Assembly (NCBI RefSeq): GCF_024746835.1
Contig: NZ_CP080531.1
Coordinates: 2,232,001-2,296,000, forward strand
DNA from: Mesorhizobium sp. AR02
Lineage (GTDB): Bacteria > Pseudomonadota > Alphaproteobacteria > Rhizobiales > Rhizobiaceae
DNA length: 64,000 nucleotides
Reading direction: 5' to 3'
In this document: positions 17,689 through 27,919 of the stretch, in pieces
How positions within the stretch are numbered: the first letter of the stretch is position 1
Layout of the letters: each line of letters begins with the position of its first letter
Translations under genes and position numbers: made by a program
The notes under the pieces: generated by a model
What the model was told of the DNA's origin: nothing
The model's input: the letters and a program-made list of their open reading frames with translations, nothing else
Databases searched by the model: none

Positions 17689-18615
17689 TCAGACCTGCGG
17701 CCTGGCTTCGGCCGCAATGACGGCGGGCGGCAGGATTTCCGGCTCGAGCGGCTTTTGCTCGACCGGCATCTTGAGCAGCATCTTCAACAGCCGCGCGATC
17801 GTTTCGCGCATCTCAAGCCGCGACACCACCATGTCGACCATGCCGTGCTCCATCAGATATTCGGAGCGCTGGAAGCCATCCGGCAGTTTCTCGCGGATGG
17901 TCTGTTCGATGACGCGCGGTCCGGCAAAACCGATCAGCGCACCAGGCTCGGCGATGTGCACGTCGCCCAGCATGGCGTAGGAGGCGGTGACGCCGCCGGT
18001 GGTCGGGTTGGTCAACACGACGATGTAGGGCAGGCCGGCTTCCTTCAGCCGGTCGACGCCGACCGTGGTGCGCGGCAATTGCATCAGGGACAAAATGCCT
18101 TCCTGCATACGGGCGCCGCCGGAGGCGGCAAACAGGATCAGCGGCCGCTTGCGCTGCAAGGCGACTTCGAAACCGTGGACAATGGCGTCACCGGCGGCCA
18201 TGCCGAGCGAGCCGCCCATAAAGGCGAAATCCTGCACCGTCACCACCACCGGCAAGCCTTCGACGGTGCCCAGTGCATTGATGATCGCGTCTTCCAGGCC
18301 GGTCTTGGCCTTTGCATCCTTCAGTCGGTCGACATAGCGCTTCTCGTCGCGGAATTTCAGCGGATCCTGCATGACCTTGGGGTTGTCCAGGGTCTCGTAC
18401 TTGCCGTCGTCGAAGAAGAATCTCAGCCGCTCCTTGGCCGAGATCTTCATATGATGGCCGGATGACGGGATGACGAACTGGTTGGATTCCAGGTCCTTGT
18501 GGAACACCATTTCGCCGGTCTCGGGATCCTTGATCCAGAGATTCTCGGGCATGTCAGTGCGCCGGCCGAGCATCGAGTTGATCTTCGGGCGAACGTAATT
18601 GGTGATCCAGTTCAT
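17689..18615 (-). CDS. accD: Acetyl-CoA carboxylase carboxyltransferase subunit beta
   Basis: The 308-residue product is the beta subunit of carboxyltransferase, which with AccA moves the carboxyl group from biotin to acetyl-CoA to make malonyl-CoA. Crotonase-fold motifs are clear ([41 protein letters not shown]). The N-terminal zinc ribbon of E. coli AccD is recognisable by context, but all four cysteines are replaced (positions 30, 33, 49 and 52 are D, T, I and S). GGAG lies eight bases before the ATG. It lies between trpA and folC. Confidence 0.95.
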   Translation of the reverse strand: MNWITNYVRPKINSMLGRRTDMPENLWIKDPETGEMVFHKDLESNQFVIPSSGHHMKISAKERLRFFFDDGKYETLDNPKVMQDPLKFRDEKRYVDRLKDAKAKTGLEDAIINALGTVEGLPVVVTVQDFAFMGGSLGMAAGDAIVHGFEVALQRKRPLILFAASGGARMQEGILSLMQLPRTTVGVDRLKEAGLPYIVVLTNPTTGGVTASYAMLGDVHIAEPGALIGFAGPRVIEQTIREKLPDGFQRSEYLMEHGMVDMVVSRLEMRETIARLLKMLLKMPVEQKPLEPEILPPAVIAAEARPQV

Positions 18616-18663
18616 CGCTTCGGCTCCTGTCCTGACGAAGAGTTGGGTAAAGAGGTAGGAAAA

Positions 18664-19503
18664 CTATTCGGCGGCAGCAAGGCGGGCCGAGCGCACGCCT
18701 TGCGCCAGGCCGCTGACCAGCGTCGCGACGGCCTCGGCCGGGTCTGCGGTCTTTTCGCCCTTCGGCCCCAGCACATTGGCGACCGCGTTGACGATCGCGG
18801 TGCCGACGACGACGCCATCGGCATTGGCGCCGATGACACGCGCCTGCTCAGCGGTCTTGACGCCGAAGCCAACGCAGACCGGCAGGTCCGTGTGGCTCTT
18901 GATGCGCTTGACCGCCGCCGCCACCTTGCCGGTGTCGGCCAGCGCCGAGCCGGTGATGCCGGTCATCGACACGTAATAGACGAAGCCGGACGTGTTCTGC
19001 AGCACCTTGGGAAGGCGCTTGTCGTCGGTGGTCGGCGTCGCAAGCCGGATGAAGTTGATGCCGGCTTTCAGTGCCGGAATACACAGTTCCTCATCCATCT
19101 CCGGCGGCAGGTCGACGACGATCAGGCCATCTATGCCGCTGGCCAGCGCGTCTTTCAGGAAACGGTCGACGCCGTAGATGTAGATCGGGTTGTAATAGCC
19201 CATCAGCACGATCGGCGTTTCGTTGTCACTGGTCCGGAATTCGGCCGCCATCTTCAGCGTCTTGACCAGCGTCTGACCGCCTTTCAGCGCGCGCAGGCCG
19301 GCGGCCTGGATCGCCGGGCCGTCGGCCATCGGATCGGAAAACGGCATGCCGAGTTCGATGATGTCGGCGCCGGCCGTCGGCAGCGCCTTCATGATCGACA
19401 GTGAGGTGTCGTAGTCGGGGTCGCCGCCCATGAAATAGGTGACGAGCGCCGGACGGCCTTCGTTTTTCAGCTTCGCCATGCGGCGGTCGATGCGGGTCGT
19501 CAT
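18664..19503 (-). CDS. trpA: Tryptophan synthase alpha subunit
   Basis: The 279-residue TIM barrel has the family signature [15 protein letters not shown] containing the catalytic glutamate, and a second catalytic aspartate in [10 protein letters not shown]. It cleaves indole-3-glycerol phosphate to indole, which is channelled to TrpB. The start is two bases after the trpB stop, so the two are translationally coupled. accD follows after 48 bases. Confidence 0.97.
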   Translation of the reverse strand: MTTRIDRRMAKLKNEGRPALVTYFMGGDPDYDTSLSIMKALPTAGADIIELGMPFSDPMADGPAIQAAGLRALKGGQTLVKTLKMAAEFRTSDNETPIVLMGYYNPIYIYGVDRFLKDALASGIDGLIVVDLPPEMDEELCIPALKAGINFIRLATPTTDDKRLPKVLQNTSGFVYYVSMTGITGSALADTGKVAAAVKRIKSHTDLPVCVGFGVKTAEQARVIGANADGVVVGTAIVNAVANVLGPKGEKTADPAEAVATLVSGLAQGVRSARLAAAE

Positions 19504-19505
19504 GA

Positions 19506-20756
<1,251 letters not shown>

Positions 20757-20780
20757 AGCCGATCTCCTAAATCTTATGTT

Positions 20781-20830
20781 TGAACATGTCCTTGTCGGAA
20801 AACCGGTTCCCACTTTTCCGGAACATGCTC
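20781..20830. repeat. Dispersed palindromic repeat, family A copy 1 (trpF-trpB gap)
   Basis: This 50-base element has CGGAAAA and TTTTCCG arms and outer GAACATG boxes. It lies in the 87-base gap between trpF and trpB and could form a hairpin in the operon transcript. Related sequence is at 62566-62616 and, more distantly, 46484-46520. Confidence 0.7.
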
Positions 20831-20843
20831 TGTTGAACCCCGA

Positions 20844-21503
20844 TCAGGCGGCGCGGTCGTCGCGTGCTGCCCGGACGGCCCGGAAAAACTGTTCGATCAG
20901 CGCCGGATCCTTGACGCCCGGCGCGCTTTCCACGCCGGAGGAAATGTCTATTCCGGGCGGGTTGGCAAGCCGAAGGGCGTCGCCGATGTTGGCGGCGTTG
21001 AGCCCACCGGAAAGCATGTAATCGACGCCGGCGTCAAGGCCGGCGAGGATGCGCCAGTCGAAGGCCACGCCATTGCCGCCCGGCAGCTCAGAGCCCTTCG
21101 GCGGCTTGGCATCGAACAGGAAGCGGTCGGCGACGCCGATGAACGGCTTGATCCGGTCGAGATCGGCGGCCTCGCTGAGCGGCAGCGCCTTCATCACCGG
21201 CAGGCCATAGCGGGCTTTCAGTTCGGCCACCCGCTCGGGTGTTTCCGAGCCGTGCAGCTGCAGCATGTCGGGCTGCATCTTTTCGACAATCCCGTCCAGG
21301 AAGGTGTCGCTGGCGTCGACGGTAACCGCGACCGCCAAGGCCTTGCCGCGCGCCGCTTCGCGCAGGCGCCCGGCTTCAGCCGGCTCGACGTAACGCGGGC
21401 TCTTGGCAAAGAAAATAAAGCCGACATGGCTGGCGCCGCCGGCGAGGGCCGCAGCCATTGCCTGGTCGGTCTTCAAGCCGCAGATTTTGATGTCGAGCGC
21501 CAT
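20844..21503 (-). CDS. trpF: Phosphoribosylanthranilate isomerase
   Basis: The 219-residue TIM barrel begins IKICGLKT, where the cysteine is the catalytic base, and has the phosphate-binding end YMLSGGLNAANIG. It isomerises phosphoribosylanthranilate in tryptophan synthesis. It is the first gene of the trpF-trpB-trpA series; the other trp genes are elsewhere, as is usual in rhizobia. A divergent small gene begins 132 bases away. Confidence 0.95.
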   Translation of the reverse strand: MALDIKICGLKTDQAMAAALAGGASHVGFIFFAKSPRYVEPAEAGRLREAARGKALAVAVTVDASDTFLDGIVEKMQPDMLQLHGSETPERVAELKARYGLPVMKALPLSEAADLDRIKPFIGVADRFLFDAKPPKGSELPGGNGVAFDWRILAGLDAGVDYMLSGGLNAANIGDALRLANPPGIDISSGVESAPGVKDPALIEQFFRAVRAARDDRAA

Positions 21504-21635
21504 GGCGCGGGAATTGGCATGAAACGCGCCAAGAGTCGAGAAAAAGCATGCTGTTTGCCAGCACGGCCAAAGGCGCTACCTATTGATGGACAGCATGTAG
21601 ATTGGATTGACAGCATGCCGGGCGGGAGAAAGATC

Positions 21636-21854
21636 ATGGCTGACAGAACCATTGCTGAACTCAGGCAGAAGATCGCCCAGGCGCGCGAGGTCATCGCGCA
21701 TCTGATGGACAAGGCCGCCTTCAACGGCGCCGAGGCGCATCGCGCGCTGGATTATTTCGGTGGCGATGAATTCGACGGCAACTTCCTGCCATGGCCGCAT
21801 CATGGCGACGAGGGTCTGCGGCCGGATGAGCTCAACGCCGCGAACGATGATTGA
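21636..21854 (+). CDS. Small conserved protein of unknown function
   Basis: This gene encodes 72 residues beginning MADRTIAELRQKIAQ. GGGAGAAAG precedes the ATG at good distance. The first half is predicted helical (AQAREVIAHLMDKAAF) and the acidic second half is aromatic-rich (DYFGGDEFDGNF). There is no signal peptide and no membrane segment. It is divergent from trpF and tail-to-tail with the metallopeptidase gene, whose stop abuts this one with no gap. I do not recognise a family. Confidence 0.65.
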   Translation: MADRTIAELRQKIAQAREVIAHLMDKAAFNGAEAHRALDYFGGDEFDGNFLPWPHHGDEGLRPDELNAANDD

Positions 21855-22613
21855 CTACTCGAACACGATCGCTTGCAGGGCGCCACCATTGCGCTTCAGC
21901 CAGTCCTTGCAGCGGTCGGTGTCGGGGCAGAGTTTTTCGCACAATTTCCAGAATTTCGGGCCGTGGTTCATCTCCTTGAGATGCGCCACCTCATGCGCGA
22001 CGAGATAGTTTATGACCGGCTGCGGCGCCATCATGATGCGCCAGGAGAAGGAGAGATTGCCTTCCGAGGTGCAGGAGCCCCAGCGGCTGGAGGTGTCCTT
22101 GTAGCGGATCGCCTTGGCGCGCTTGCCGAGCGCCTCGGTGTGTTTGATCACCAGCTTCTCGATCTCCTTCTTGGCCTCGCGCTTCAAGAAATCGGCGATG
22201 CGGCGCGGCAGATGTATGCGATCGCCATGCACGATCAGCAGCGGACCGCGCTCGTCACGTGATATGGTGACAGTGCCGCGCTTTGACGGCTCATGGACGA
22301 TGCGGTGCGGTACGCCGCGCACCGGGATCTTGATGCCCGGCCGCACTTGTGGGCGCGTCGGCACCTTGGCGAGGCGCTGTTCCAGCCAGTCCTGATGGCG
22401 GTCGAGGAACCTGTCTACCTCGCCCCGGCGCAAGCCCGGCGGGACGGTGATGCGCAGGCCCTGGCCGCCGGAATCGATGCGCAGCGTCAGGCGTCGTGCC
22501 CGGGCACTCTCGACGATCTTGAGCGGCAGCGTGCGACCGGCGACGCAATATTCGCGCTCCACGACAGGCGTGGACTTGGGCTTCGTCAGATTGCGGAAGA
22601 ATCCGAGGGTCAT
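21855..22613 (-). CDS. YgjP-like (DUF45) zinc metallopeptidase
   Basis: The 252-residue protein has the zinc motif HEVAHLKEMNHG near residue 213 (HEXXH plus a third histidine), the SSRWGSC segment and the VINYLVAHE context of the YgjP/M48-related family. The N-terminal region has a beta-rich domain containing RRLTLRID. It is probably a cytoplasmic protease; substrates in this family are poorly known. The stop abuts the small plus-strand gene. Confidence 0.88.
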   Translation of the reverse strand: MTLGFFRNLTKPKSTPVVEREYCVAGRTLPLKIVESARARRLTLRIDSGGQGLRITVPPGLRRGEVDRFLDRHQDWLEQRLAKVPTRPQVRPGIKIPVRGVPHRIVHEPSKRGTVTISRDERGPLLIVHGDRIHLPRRIADFLKREAKKEIEKLVIKHTEALGKRAKAIRYKDTSSRWGSCTSEGNLSFSWRIMMAPQPVINYLVAHEVAHLKEMNHGPKFWKLCEKLCPDTDRCKDWLKRNGGALQAIVFE

Positions 22614-22649
22614 GGCGGGACGATACGCGATTCGAGAAAAACGACTAGA

Positions 22650-22686
22650 ACAAAAAAGAAACGGCGCCGCTCGCGCGACGCCGTTC
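22650..22686 (-). terminator. Rho-independent terminator after the DUF2852 gene
   Basis: On the minus strand AACGGCG and CGCCGTT arms enclose a twelve-base loop and are followed by TTCTTTTTT. It sits 26 bases after the DUF2852 gene and before the metallopeptidase start. Confidence 0.8.
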
Positions 22687-22711
22687 TCATACCTTGGCGT
22701 GTCGCTCGGCC

Positions 22712-23194
22712 TTAGTCGTCAAGCAGGTTCGAGCCCTTGCCACGCTTGGTGGTGGTGGTGCCGGTGTTCGGATCGGTCTTCGCCGGTGCAGTCGACTTGT
22801 TGCGGTTCGCCATGAAGCGATCGAACTCGTCCTGATCCTTGGCGCGGCGCAATTCGCGGGCGTACTCGTCGAACTGCGTCAGCATCTCGTCGAGCTTGCG
22901 GCGCTCTTCGTTCAGGCGCTCAAGCTCCTTTTCGCGCCAGTCGTCGAAAGCGACGTTGCCGGTGCGGGCGGAGCCATTGCCCCAGCGCGCGGCCTTGTCG
23001 GAACCGCGGCGGCAGCCGGCGAAGATGCCGTCGGTCGCGCGGTTGACGTCACGCTTGAAGCCGTCGAGCCGGTCGCCCCAGATGATGTAGGCGAGCATGG
23101 CGAAGCCGAGCGGCCAGAACACCATGAAGCCGATCACCATCAACGCGATGGTTGCCGGCGTCCAGGCCGGGCGGATCAATGCAGATGTGTTCAT
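22712..23194 (-). CDS. DUF2852 family membrane protein
   Basis: The 160-residue protein has one hydrophobic stretch near residues 14-40 (IALMVIGFMVFWPLGFAML), then a W-rich basic segment, and then a charged helical stretch (KELERLNEERRKLDEM) that could form a coiled coil. The C-terminus is low-complexity and threonine-rich. This pattern matches the alphaproteobacterial DUF2852 family, whose function is not known. It is a single gene with its own terminator. Confidence 0.82.
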   Translation of the reverse strand: MNTSALIRPAWTPATIALMVIGFMVFWPLGFAMLAYIIWGDRLDGFKRDVNRATDGIFAGCRRGSDKAARWGNGSARTGNVAFDDWREKELERLNEERRKLDEMLTQFDEYARELRRAKDQDEFDRFMANRNKSTAPAKTDPNTGTTTTKRGKGSNLLDD

Positions 23195-23311
23195 TTTCTC
23201 CCATTCCTTCGGTTGGAGACAGCCAGGAACGGCTGCGTGGAATCGAAATGGGAAGGCAAAAACGGCGATTCAAGACAATGTCCGCCAAAACCGGACAAGC
23301 TTCTGAAATGA

Positions 23312-24460
23312 TTATCGCTTTTTGAGCATGTCGAGGAAAAGCACGACCAGCCCGGCGATCAGCCCCCAGAATGCGGCGCCGACACCGAACAGCGTCAGCC
23401 CGGAGGCGGTGACGACAAAGGTGACGGTGGCGGCCATGCGGTCGCCCTCATCCTTCAGCGCGATCGCCAGCGCATTGGCGAGCGACGCCATCAGCGCAAG
23501 CCCCGCCACCAATACGATCAGGCTCTGCGGCAGGACGGTGAAGATCGCCACCAGCGAAGCACCGAAAATCGCAAAGACGAGATAGGCAAGCGCATAGAAC
23601 GGCCCGGTCTTCCAGCGCTCGGCGGGGTCGGGATGGACGTCCGGCCCGGTGCAGATCGCCGCCGAGATCGCCGCCAGGTTGGTGGTCGAGCCGCCGAACG
23701 GCGCCGACAGCAGGGAAAACAAGCCGGTGACACCGATCAGCGGGGCGGGCTCTGGGTGGTAGCCGGCGGCGCGCAGCACGGCGAGGCCCGACAGGTTCTG
23801 CGAGGCCATGGTGACGAGGTAGAGCGGCAGCGCCAGACCGATCATCGCCTTGGCGGTGAAATCAGGGGCAATCAGCGTCAGCGTCGATAGTTCCGGTGTC
23901 GGCAGACCGCCGACACGGCCCGTCAGGAAGGCGGCGAGACCGCCACCGATCAGCACCGCCAGCACCGACAGCGCCGGGTTGAACAGGCGGATGACGAAGA
24001 AGGCTGCAATCAGCGGCAGGATCAGCCATGGATCGACCGGAACGGTCTTGACCGCATTGAGGGCGAAGGTGACGACGATGCCGGCCAGCATGCCGGAAGC
24101 CACCGAGGGCGGTATCCTGGAGATCAGCTGTGTCAGCGGCCGAAACAGGCCGGTGGCGATCAACAGGATGGCGGTGATGATGAAAGCGGCCACCGCCTCG
24201 CCGATCGAAAAGCCGGTCGACGCCGCCATCAGCGCCAAGCCTGGTGTCGACCAGGCGGTGATGACAGGCATTTTCGTGCGCCAGGACAGCCACAGGCTCT
24301 CAATCGCCATGGCGAGGCAAATGGTCGTCACCCAGCTTGCCGTCTGAATTTGCGTCGCACCGACCGCGTGGGCGGCGGCAATGACGATGGCCAGCGTGCC
24401 GCCAAAGCCGACGATGGCGGCGACAAAGGCCGAGATCGGGATGGAAAGGCGCATCGTCAC
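23312..24460 (-). CDS. benE: Benzoate/H+ symporter family protein BenE
   Basis: The 382-residue inner-membrane protein has about 11-12 hydrophobic helices. It carries BenE signatures such as ITAWSTPGLALMAAS near residue 67 and FGGSTTNLAAISAAIC, the latter typical of NCS2-like transporters. The family imports benzoate with protons, but no aromatic degradation gene lies nearby, so the substrate is open. It overlaps the hydrolase gene by four bases (GTGA), so the pair is probably one transcript. An ATG six bases inside is an alternative start. Confidence 0.85.
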   Translation of the reverse strand: MTMRLSIPISAFVAAIVGFGGTLAIVIAAAHAVGATQIQTASWVTTICLAMAIESLWLSWRTKMPVITAWSTPGLALMAASTGFSIGEAVAAFIITAILLIATGLFRPLTQLISRIPPSVASGMLAGIVVTFALNAVKTVPVDPWLILPLIAAFFVIRLFNPALSVLAVLIGGGLAAFLTGRVGGLPTPELSTLTLIAPDFTAKAMIGLALPLYLVTMASQNLSGLAVLRAAGYHPEPAPLIGVTGLFSLLSAPFGGSTTNLAAISAAICTGPDVHPDPAERWKTGPFYALAYLVFAIFGASLVAIFTVLPQSLIVLVAGLALMASLANALAIALKDEGDRMAATVTFVVTASGLTLFGVGAAFWGLIAGLVVLFLDMLKKR

Positions 24461-25227
24461 TTGCTCCGCGCGGCCATGTCGCCGACCGCCCGCAGCAGCA
24501 TGTCGAGATCCTGCGGCCGCGACAGGCGGTGGTCGCCGTCAGGGATCAGTGATAGCGTGACATCGTCGGCCGGCAGCAGGCTGACCAGTTTCAACGCATG
24601 GCTCGACGGCACGTCCGGATCGGCCAGGCCTTGCAGGATGTGGACAGGGCAATGCGTGTCGATCGGCCCGGTCATAACCCGGTTGGCGCGCCCATCTTCG
24701 ATCAAAGCGCGTGTGTAGATATACGGCTCAGTGGAATAGTCCGACGGCTCGGCGAAGAAGCCCTTCTCGGCGAGGTCGCGCTTCTGCGCCACTGTCAGCA
24801 CCGGCTCGACCAGCTCAGAGGTAAAATCCGGCGCCGGTGCCAGCAGCACCAGGCCGACGACGTTTGCGTCGCCCGCCTTGCGCAATTCCTGCACCATGCG
24901 CAGCGCGATCCAGGCGCCCATCGACGAGCCGACCAGGATCTGATCGCCCTTGGCAAAATGGCGGAACACGGCAAGGCTTTGCGACAGCCATTTCGAAATC
25001 GTGCCGTCGGCAAATGCGCCACCGGATTCGCCATGGCCGGAATAGTCGTGGCGCAGGAAGGCGCGGCCCTCTTTTGCCGCCCAGTCCGACAGCGTCTCGG
25101 CTTTCGTGCCCAGCATGTCCGACTTGTAGCCGCCCAGCCAGACAATGCCGGGCGTCGAACCCGCCATATGGCGCACGGCAATGCGCGATCCATCGACATC
25201 GAGAAAGGTTGGGGGCGTGGCGGTCAT
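24457..25227 (-). CDS. Alpha/beta hydrolase
   Basis: The 256-residue alpha/beta hydrolase has a nucleophile elbow GSSMGAW near residue 101, an HDYSGHGESGG loop, and a late DGDHRLSRPQD segment with the catalytic histidine. It resembles serine aminopeptidase-like (Hydrolase_4) or palmitoyl-thioesterase ABHD10-like proteins. It is translationally coupled to benE, which hints at joint use, but no substrate can be read. Confidence 0.8.
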   Translation of the reverse strand: MTATPPTFLDVDGSRIAVRHMAGSTPGIVWLGGYKSDMLGTKAETLSDWAAKEGRAFLRHDYSGHGESGGAFADGTISKWLSQSLAVFRHFAKGDQILVGSSMGAWIALRMVQELRKAGDANVVGLVLLAPAPDFTSELVEPVLTVAQKRDLAEKGFFAEPSDYSTEPYIYTRALIEDGRANRVMTGPIDTHCPVHILQGLADPDVPSSHALKLVSLLPADDVTLSLIPDGDHRLSRPQDLDMLLRAVGDMAARSK

Positions 25228-25448
25228 GGCTTTTTCCTCAGGCCCCTCTTTTGGCTCGGGGTTCTTGTGGCACAGCCACAGGCGTGGCGAAAAGTGCTCG
25301 CGCTGTTTCTTTGTTTGGTGCAGGCCAGTGATCAGGGTGATTTTCTGTCAATGCTGTGCTATTGACTCCGCCCGCGCGCTCACCACATTGCGCGTCCACG
25401 CATCAAGACTGACAAATCCTGAACGAAACGGCCAAGGAGACCACGACC

Positions 25449-25985
25449 ATTCGCAGACCTTTCAAAGCAGCGGCGCCGACCAAGGATGGGCCGCGCTCCA
25501 ACCGTGACATCCGGGTTCCCCGGGTCCAGCTTATCGACGCCGAAGGCCAGAACCGCGGCGATGTTTCCATAAACGACGCATTGCTGCTCGCCGAAGAGGC
25601 CGGGCTCGATCTCGTCGAGATATCACCCAATGCGGTACCCCCCGTCGTAAAGATCCTCGATCTCGGCAAGTTGAAATACGCCAACCAGAAGAAGGCGGCC
25701 GAGGCGCGCAAGAACCAGAAGGTCATCGAGATCAAGGAGATCAAGATGCGCCCGAACATTGACAGCCATGACTATGAGACCAAGATGAAGGCGGTGCGCC
25801 GCTTCTTCGAGGAAGGTGACAAGGTCAAGCTGACGTTGCGCTTTCGTGGCCGCGAGATGGCGCATATGGAACTCGGCATGCAGCTTCTGAACAAGGTGCG
25901 CGAAGAAGTGGCGACCATCGCCAAGGTCGAGGCGGAGCCGAAGCTCGAAGGCCGCCAGATGATGATGGTGCTGGCGCCGCGCTAG
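25449..25985 (+). CDS. infC: Translation initiation factor IF-3, starting at ATT
   Basis: The 178-residue IF-3 begins (M)[11 protein letters not shown] at an ATT codon, with AAGGAGA ending eight bases upstream. No ATG, GTG or TTG in frame gives a complete N-terminal domain; the first ATG (25581) would delete about 44 residues including the conserved [11 protein letters not shown]-3 binds the 30S subunit and rejects non-canonical starts, and the rare ATT start is the known basis of its autoregulation. Unlike E. coli, rpmI and rplT are separated from it by a methyltransferase gene. Confidence 0.95.
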   Translation: MRRPFKAAAPTKDGPRSNRDIRVPRVQLIDAEGQNRGDVSINDALLLAEEAGLDLVEISPNAVPPVVKILDLGKLKYANQKKAAEARKNQKVIEIKEIKMRPNIDSHDYETKMKAVRRFFEEGDKVKLTLRFRGREMAHMELGMQLLNKVREEVATIAKVEAEPKLEGRQMMMVLAPR

Positions 25986-26206
25986 GCAGACTCCGCTCGC
26001 TTCGCCGGGCGTCGTCTGCTCAGGTTCCCTGATTGTCAAAGGTCCCACGGCAGAATCGCGGGACACTTTTTCAAAGCCTGGATCACGTTAAGGTTAGGCG
26101 CCGCCGTCGCGCTCCAATTTCGCCTGAATTGTGCTACAGGGCGTCCCGACGATCGGCGGGACGCCTGTTTCTCGGCCACAGCTGCGATCGCCGGCTTTGT
26201 TTTTAT

Positions 26207-26253
26207 GCATGTCGTCCTCCCAAAACCGGGGCCACTTTTTGGGCGACATGCAA
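26207..26253. repeat. Dispersed palindromic repeat, family B copy 2
   Basis: This is a near-identical copy of the element at 17631-17677, with CCAAAACC and ACTTTTTGGG arms inside GCATGTCG and GCGACATGC ends. It overlaps the apparent N-terminal extension of the methyltransferase frame, so that extension is probably not translated. Confidence 0.8.
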
Positions 26254-26279
26254 TAGGCTCCTCGACGATCGGATACCTC

Positions 26280-26906
26280 TTGGACAAAGAACTCAAATAC
26301 GGGCTGGGTAACTACCAGCAGATGCGTCGGCTGGTGCTTGCCGTGCTCGTCGTGGTGCTGTTTTTAGCGCTGCTGTTTGGCCAGTCGACCTTCCCGCCCG
26401 AAACGCCGGTGCATGAAACGATCGAGATGTTCGGCGTGCTCTTGATTTTCCTCGGCATCGTCGGGCGACTCTGGGCGACGCTCTATATAGGCGGGCGCAA
26501 ATCCTCCGAGGTCGTGACGGGCGGGCCCTATTCGATCACCCGCAATCCCCTCTATGTCTTCTCGACCGTGGCCGCGGCCGGCGTTGGCGCGCAAATCGGC
26601 TCGTTCTCGGGCATCATCCTGTTCGCGCTGCTCTGCGCCGGCGCCTTCCATATCGTCATCCTGCGCGAGGAGAAATTCCTCAAGGAAGCGCTCGGCGCGC
26701 CGTATGCGGCCTATCTGGCGCGGGTGCCGCGCTTCTTCCCGAAGCTTTCCCTCTACCAGGAGGGCGATACGGGCAGCTTCAAGCCGCGCCTGTTGTTGAC
26801 CACGCTGCTCGACGGCCTGGTGTTCCTGATCGCGCTGCCGGCCTTCGAACTGATCGACGGCGCCCAGCAGTCGGGCATGCTGCCAGTGTGGTTCACGCTG
26901 CCCTGA
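26280..26906 (+). CDS. Isoprenylcysteine carboxyl methyltransferase-family membrane protein
   Basis: The product is a polytopic protein of about 208 residues. The family motif GGPYSITRNPLYVFS is followed by REEKFLKEALG and YLARVPRFFP, as in the ICMT/PEMT/NnrU methyltransferase group, which use S-adenosylmethionine at the membrane. The substrate is unknown. The start is uncertain: TTG at 26280 keeps the LDKELKYGL segment, while ATG at 26322 is the alternative. The longer open frame from 26205 runs through a repeat and is unlikely. It sits between infC and rpmI. Confidence 0.75.
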   Translation: MDKELKYGLGNYQQMRRLVLAVLVVVLFLALLFGQSTFPPETPVHETIEMFGVLLIFLGIVGRLWATLYIGGRKSSEVVTGGPYSITRNPLYVFSTVAAAGVGAQIGSFSGIILFALLCAGAFHIVILREEKFLKEALGAPYAAYLARVPRFFPKLSLYQEGDTGSFKPRLLLTTLLDGLVFLIALPAFELIDGAQQSGMLPVWFTLP

Positions 26907-27089
26907 CCGGGGACAGAGCGTCGCACGGCCTGAGGGTGTTGCACAGCCGCCGTCTTTGACGTATAGGACCGCCGTTCAAGAAAACCGCCCGGCAGGGCAT
27001 GCCGTGGCGGTTTCATTTGCTTTTCGGGCTTTGGTCGGCCCGAAGCGAACAAGAAGCGCGATAGTGCGCCAACAAGACGGAGTAGCAAA

Positions 27090-27293
27090 ATGCCCAAGAT
27101 GAAGACCAAGTCGGCCGCCAAAAAGCGGTTCAAGATCACAGGTACGGGTAAAGTCCTGTCGGCTGCGGCCGGCAAGCGTCACGGCATGATCAAGCGTTCC
27201 AACAAGTTCATTCGAAATGCCCGCGGCACGATGGTTCTGGCTGAACCGGATGGCAAGAAGGTCATCAAGAATTTTCTGCCGAACGGCCTCTGA
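27090..27293 (+). CDS. rpmI: Ribosomal protein L35
   Basis: The 67-residue basic protein has the L35 signature [14 protein letters not shown] and GKRHGM. It is a component of the 50S subunit. The ATG follows GGAG by about eight bases. It forms a pair with rplT. The 183-base gap upstream contains possible AAACCGCC / GGCGGTTT arms (26982-27013) that could form a leader hairpin. Confidence 0.98.
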   Translation: MPKMKTKSAAKKRFKITGTGKVLSAAAGKRHGMIKRSNKFIRNARGTMVLAEPDGKKVIKNFLPNGL

Positions 27294-27322
27294 GGCATTC
27301 GGTCCGGACACGCATTTGTTTT

Positions 27323-27367
27323 ACGCAATTCCGAACGGAAAGCCGTCGGGCACCTGGAATTGCTTTT
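27323..27367. repeat. Dispersed palindromic repeat, family C copy 1 (rpmI-rplT gap)
   Basis: The element starts ACGCAATTCC, has GGACGG-like GAACGGAAAGCCG in the middle and ends GGAATTGC. The outer GCAATTCC and GGAATTGC pair perfectly. Copies lie at 31881-31928 and 61303-61350. Here it fills most of the 88-base gap inside a ribosomal-protein operon. Confidence 0.8.
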
Positions 27368-27381
27368 AAGGAGATCATGAC

Positions 27382-27783
27382 ATGGCACGCGTAAAGAGAG
27401 GCGTCACCTCGCACGCCAAGCACAAGAAGGTCCTGAAAGCCGCGAAAGGCTTCTACGGCCGTCGCAAGAACACCATCCGCATCGCCAAGCAGGCGGTGGA
27501 AAAGTCGCTGCAGTACGCTTACCGCGACCGCAAGAACCGCAAGCGCTCGTTCCGCGCGCTGTGGATCCAGCGCATCAACGCCGCGACCCACGAACATGGC
27601 CTGACCTATGGCCGCTTCATCGACGGCCTCAACAAGGCCGGCATCGAGATCGATCGCAAGATCCTGTCCGACATGGCCATCCACGAGCCGCAGGCTTTCG
27701 CAGCCCTGGTCGCCAAGGCCAAGGTGGCGCTCGAATATCTGAAGAACACCACGCCGAACGCTTTTGAAAGCGCTGTCGCCTAA
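27382..27783 (+). CDS. rplT: Ribosomal protein L20
   Basis: The 133-residue basic protein has [15 protein letters not shown] and [10 protein letters not shown], which are L20 signatures. It is required early in 50S assembly and in many bacteria represses its own operon by binding the leader. AAGGAG precedes the ATG. It is followed by a strong terminator. Confidence 0.98.
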   Translation: MARVKRGVTSHAKHKKVLKAAKGFYGRRKNTIRIAKQAVEKSLQYAYRDRKNRKRSFRALWIQRINAATHEHGLTYGRFIDGLNKAGIEIDRKILSDMAIHEPQAFAALVAKAKVALEYLKNTTPNAFESAVA

Positions 27784-27822
27784 GACCAGCGCTTCCCAAG
27801 CATTCGCAATTCTGATTTGGGG

Positions 27823-27855
27823 AACCCGCGCTGGCACGGCTGGCGCGGGTTTTTC
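27823..27855 (+). terminator. Rho-independent terminator after rplT
   Basis: Nine-base arms (AACCCGCGC / GCGCGGGTT) enclose an eleven-base loop and lead into TTTC, 40 bases after rplT. Confidence 0.9.
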
Positions 27856-27919
27856 TTATGCCTGAATACCCAACTCAAACGTGACTTTCACGTTAGCGCA
27901 GATTTCCAACGTAGCGAGT

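Noticed and set aside
26205..26279. N-terminal extension of the methyltransferase gene from ATG 26205
   Set aside because: The stretch coincides with repeat family B copy 2 and its translation is not family-like.
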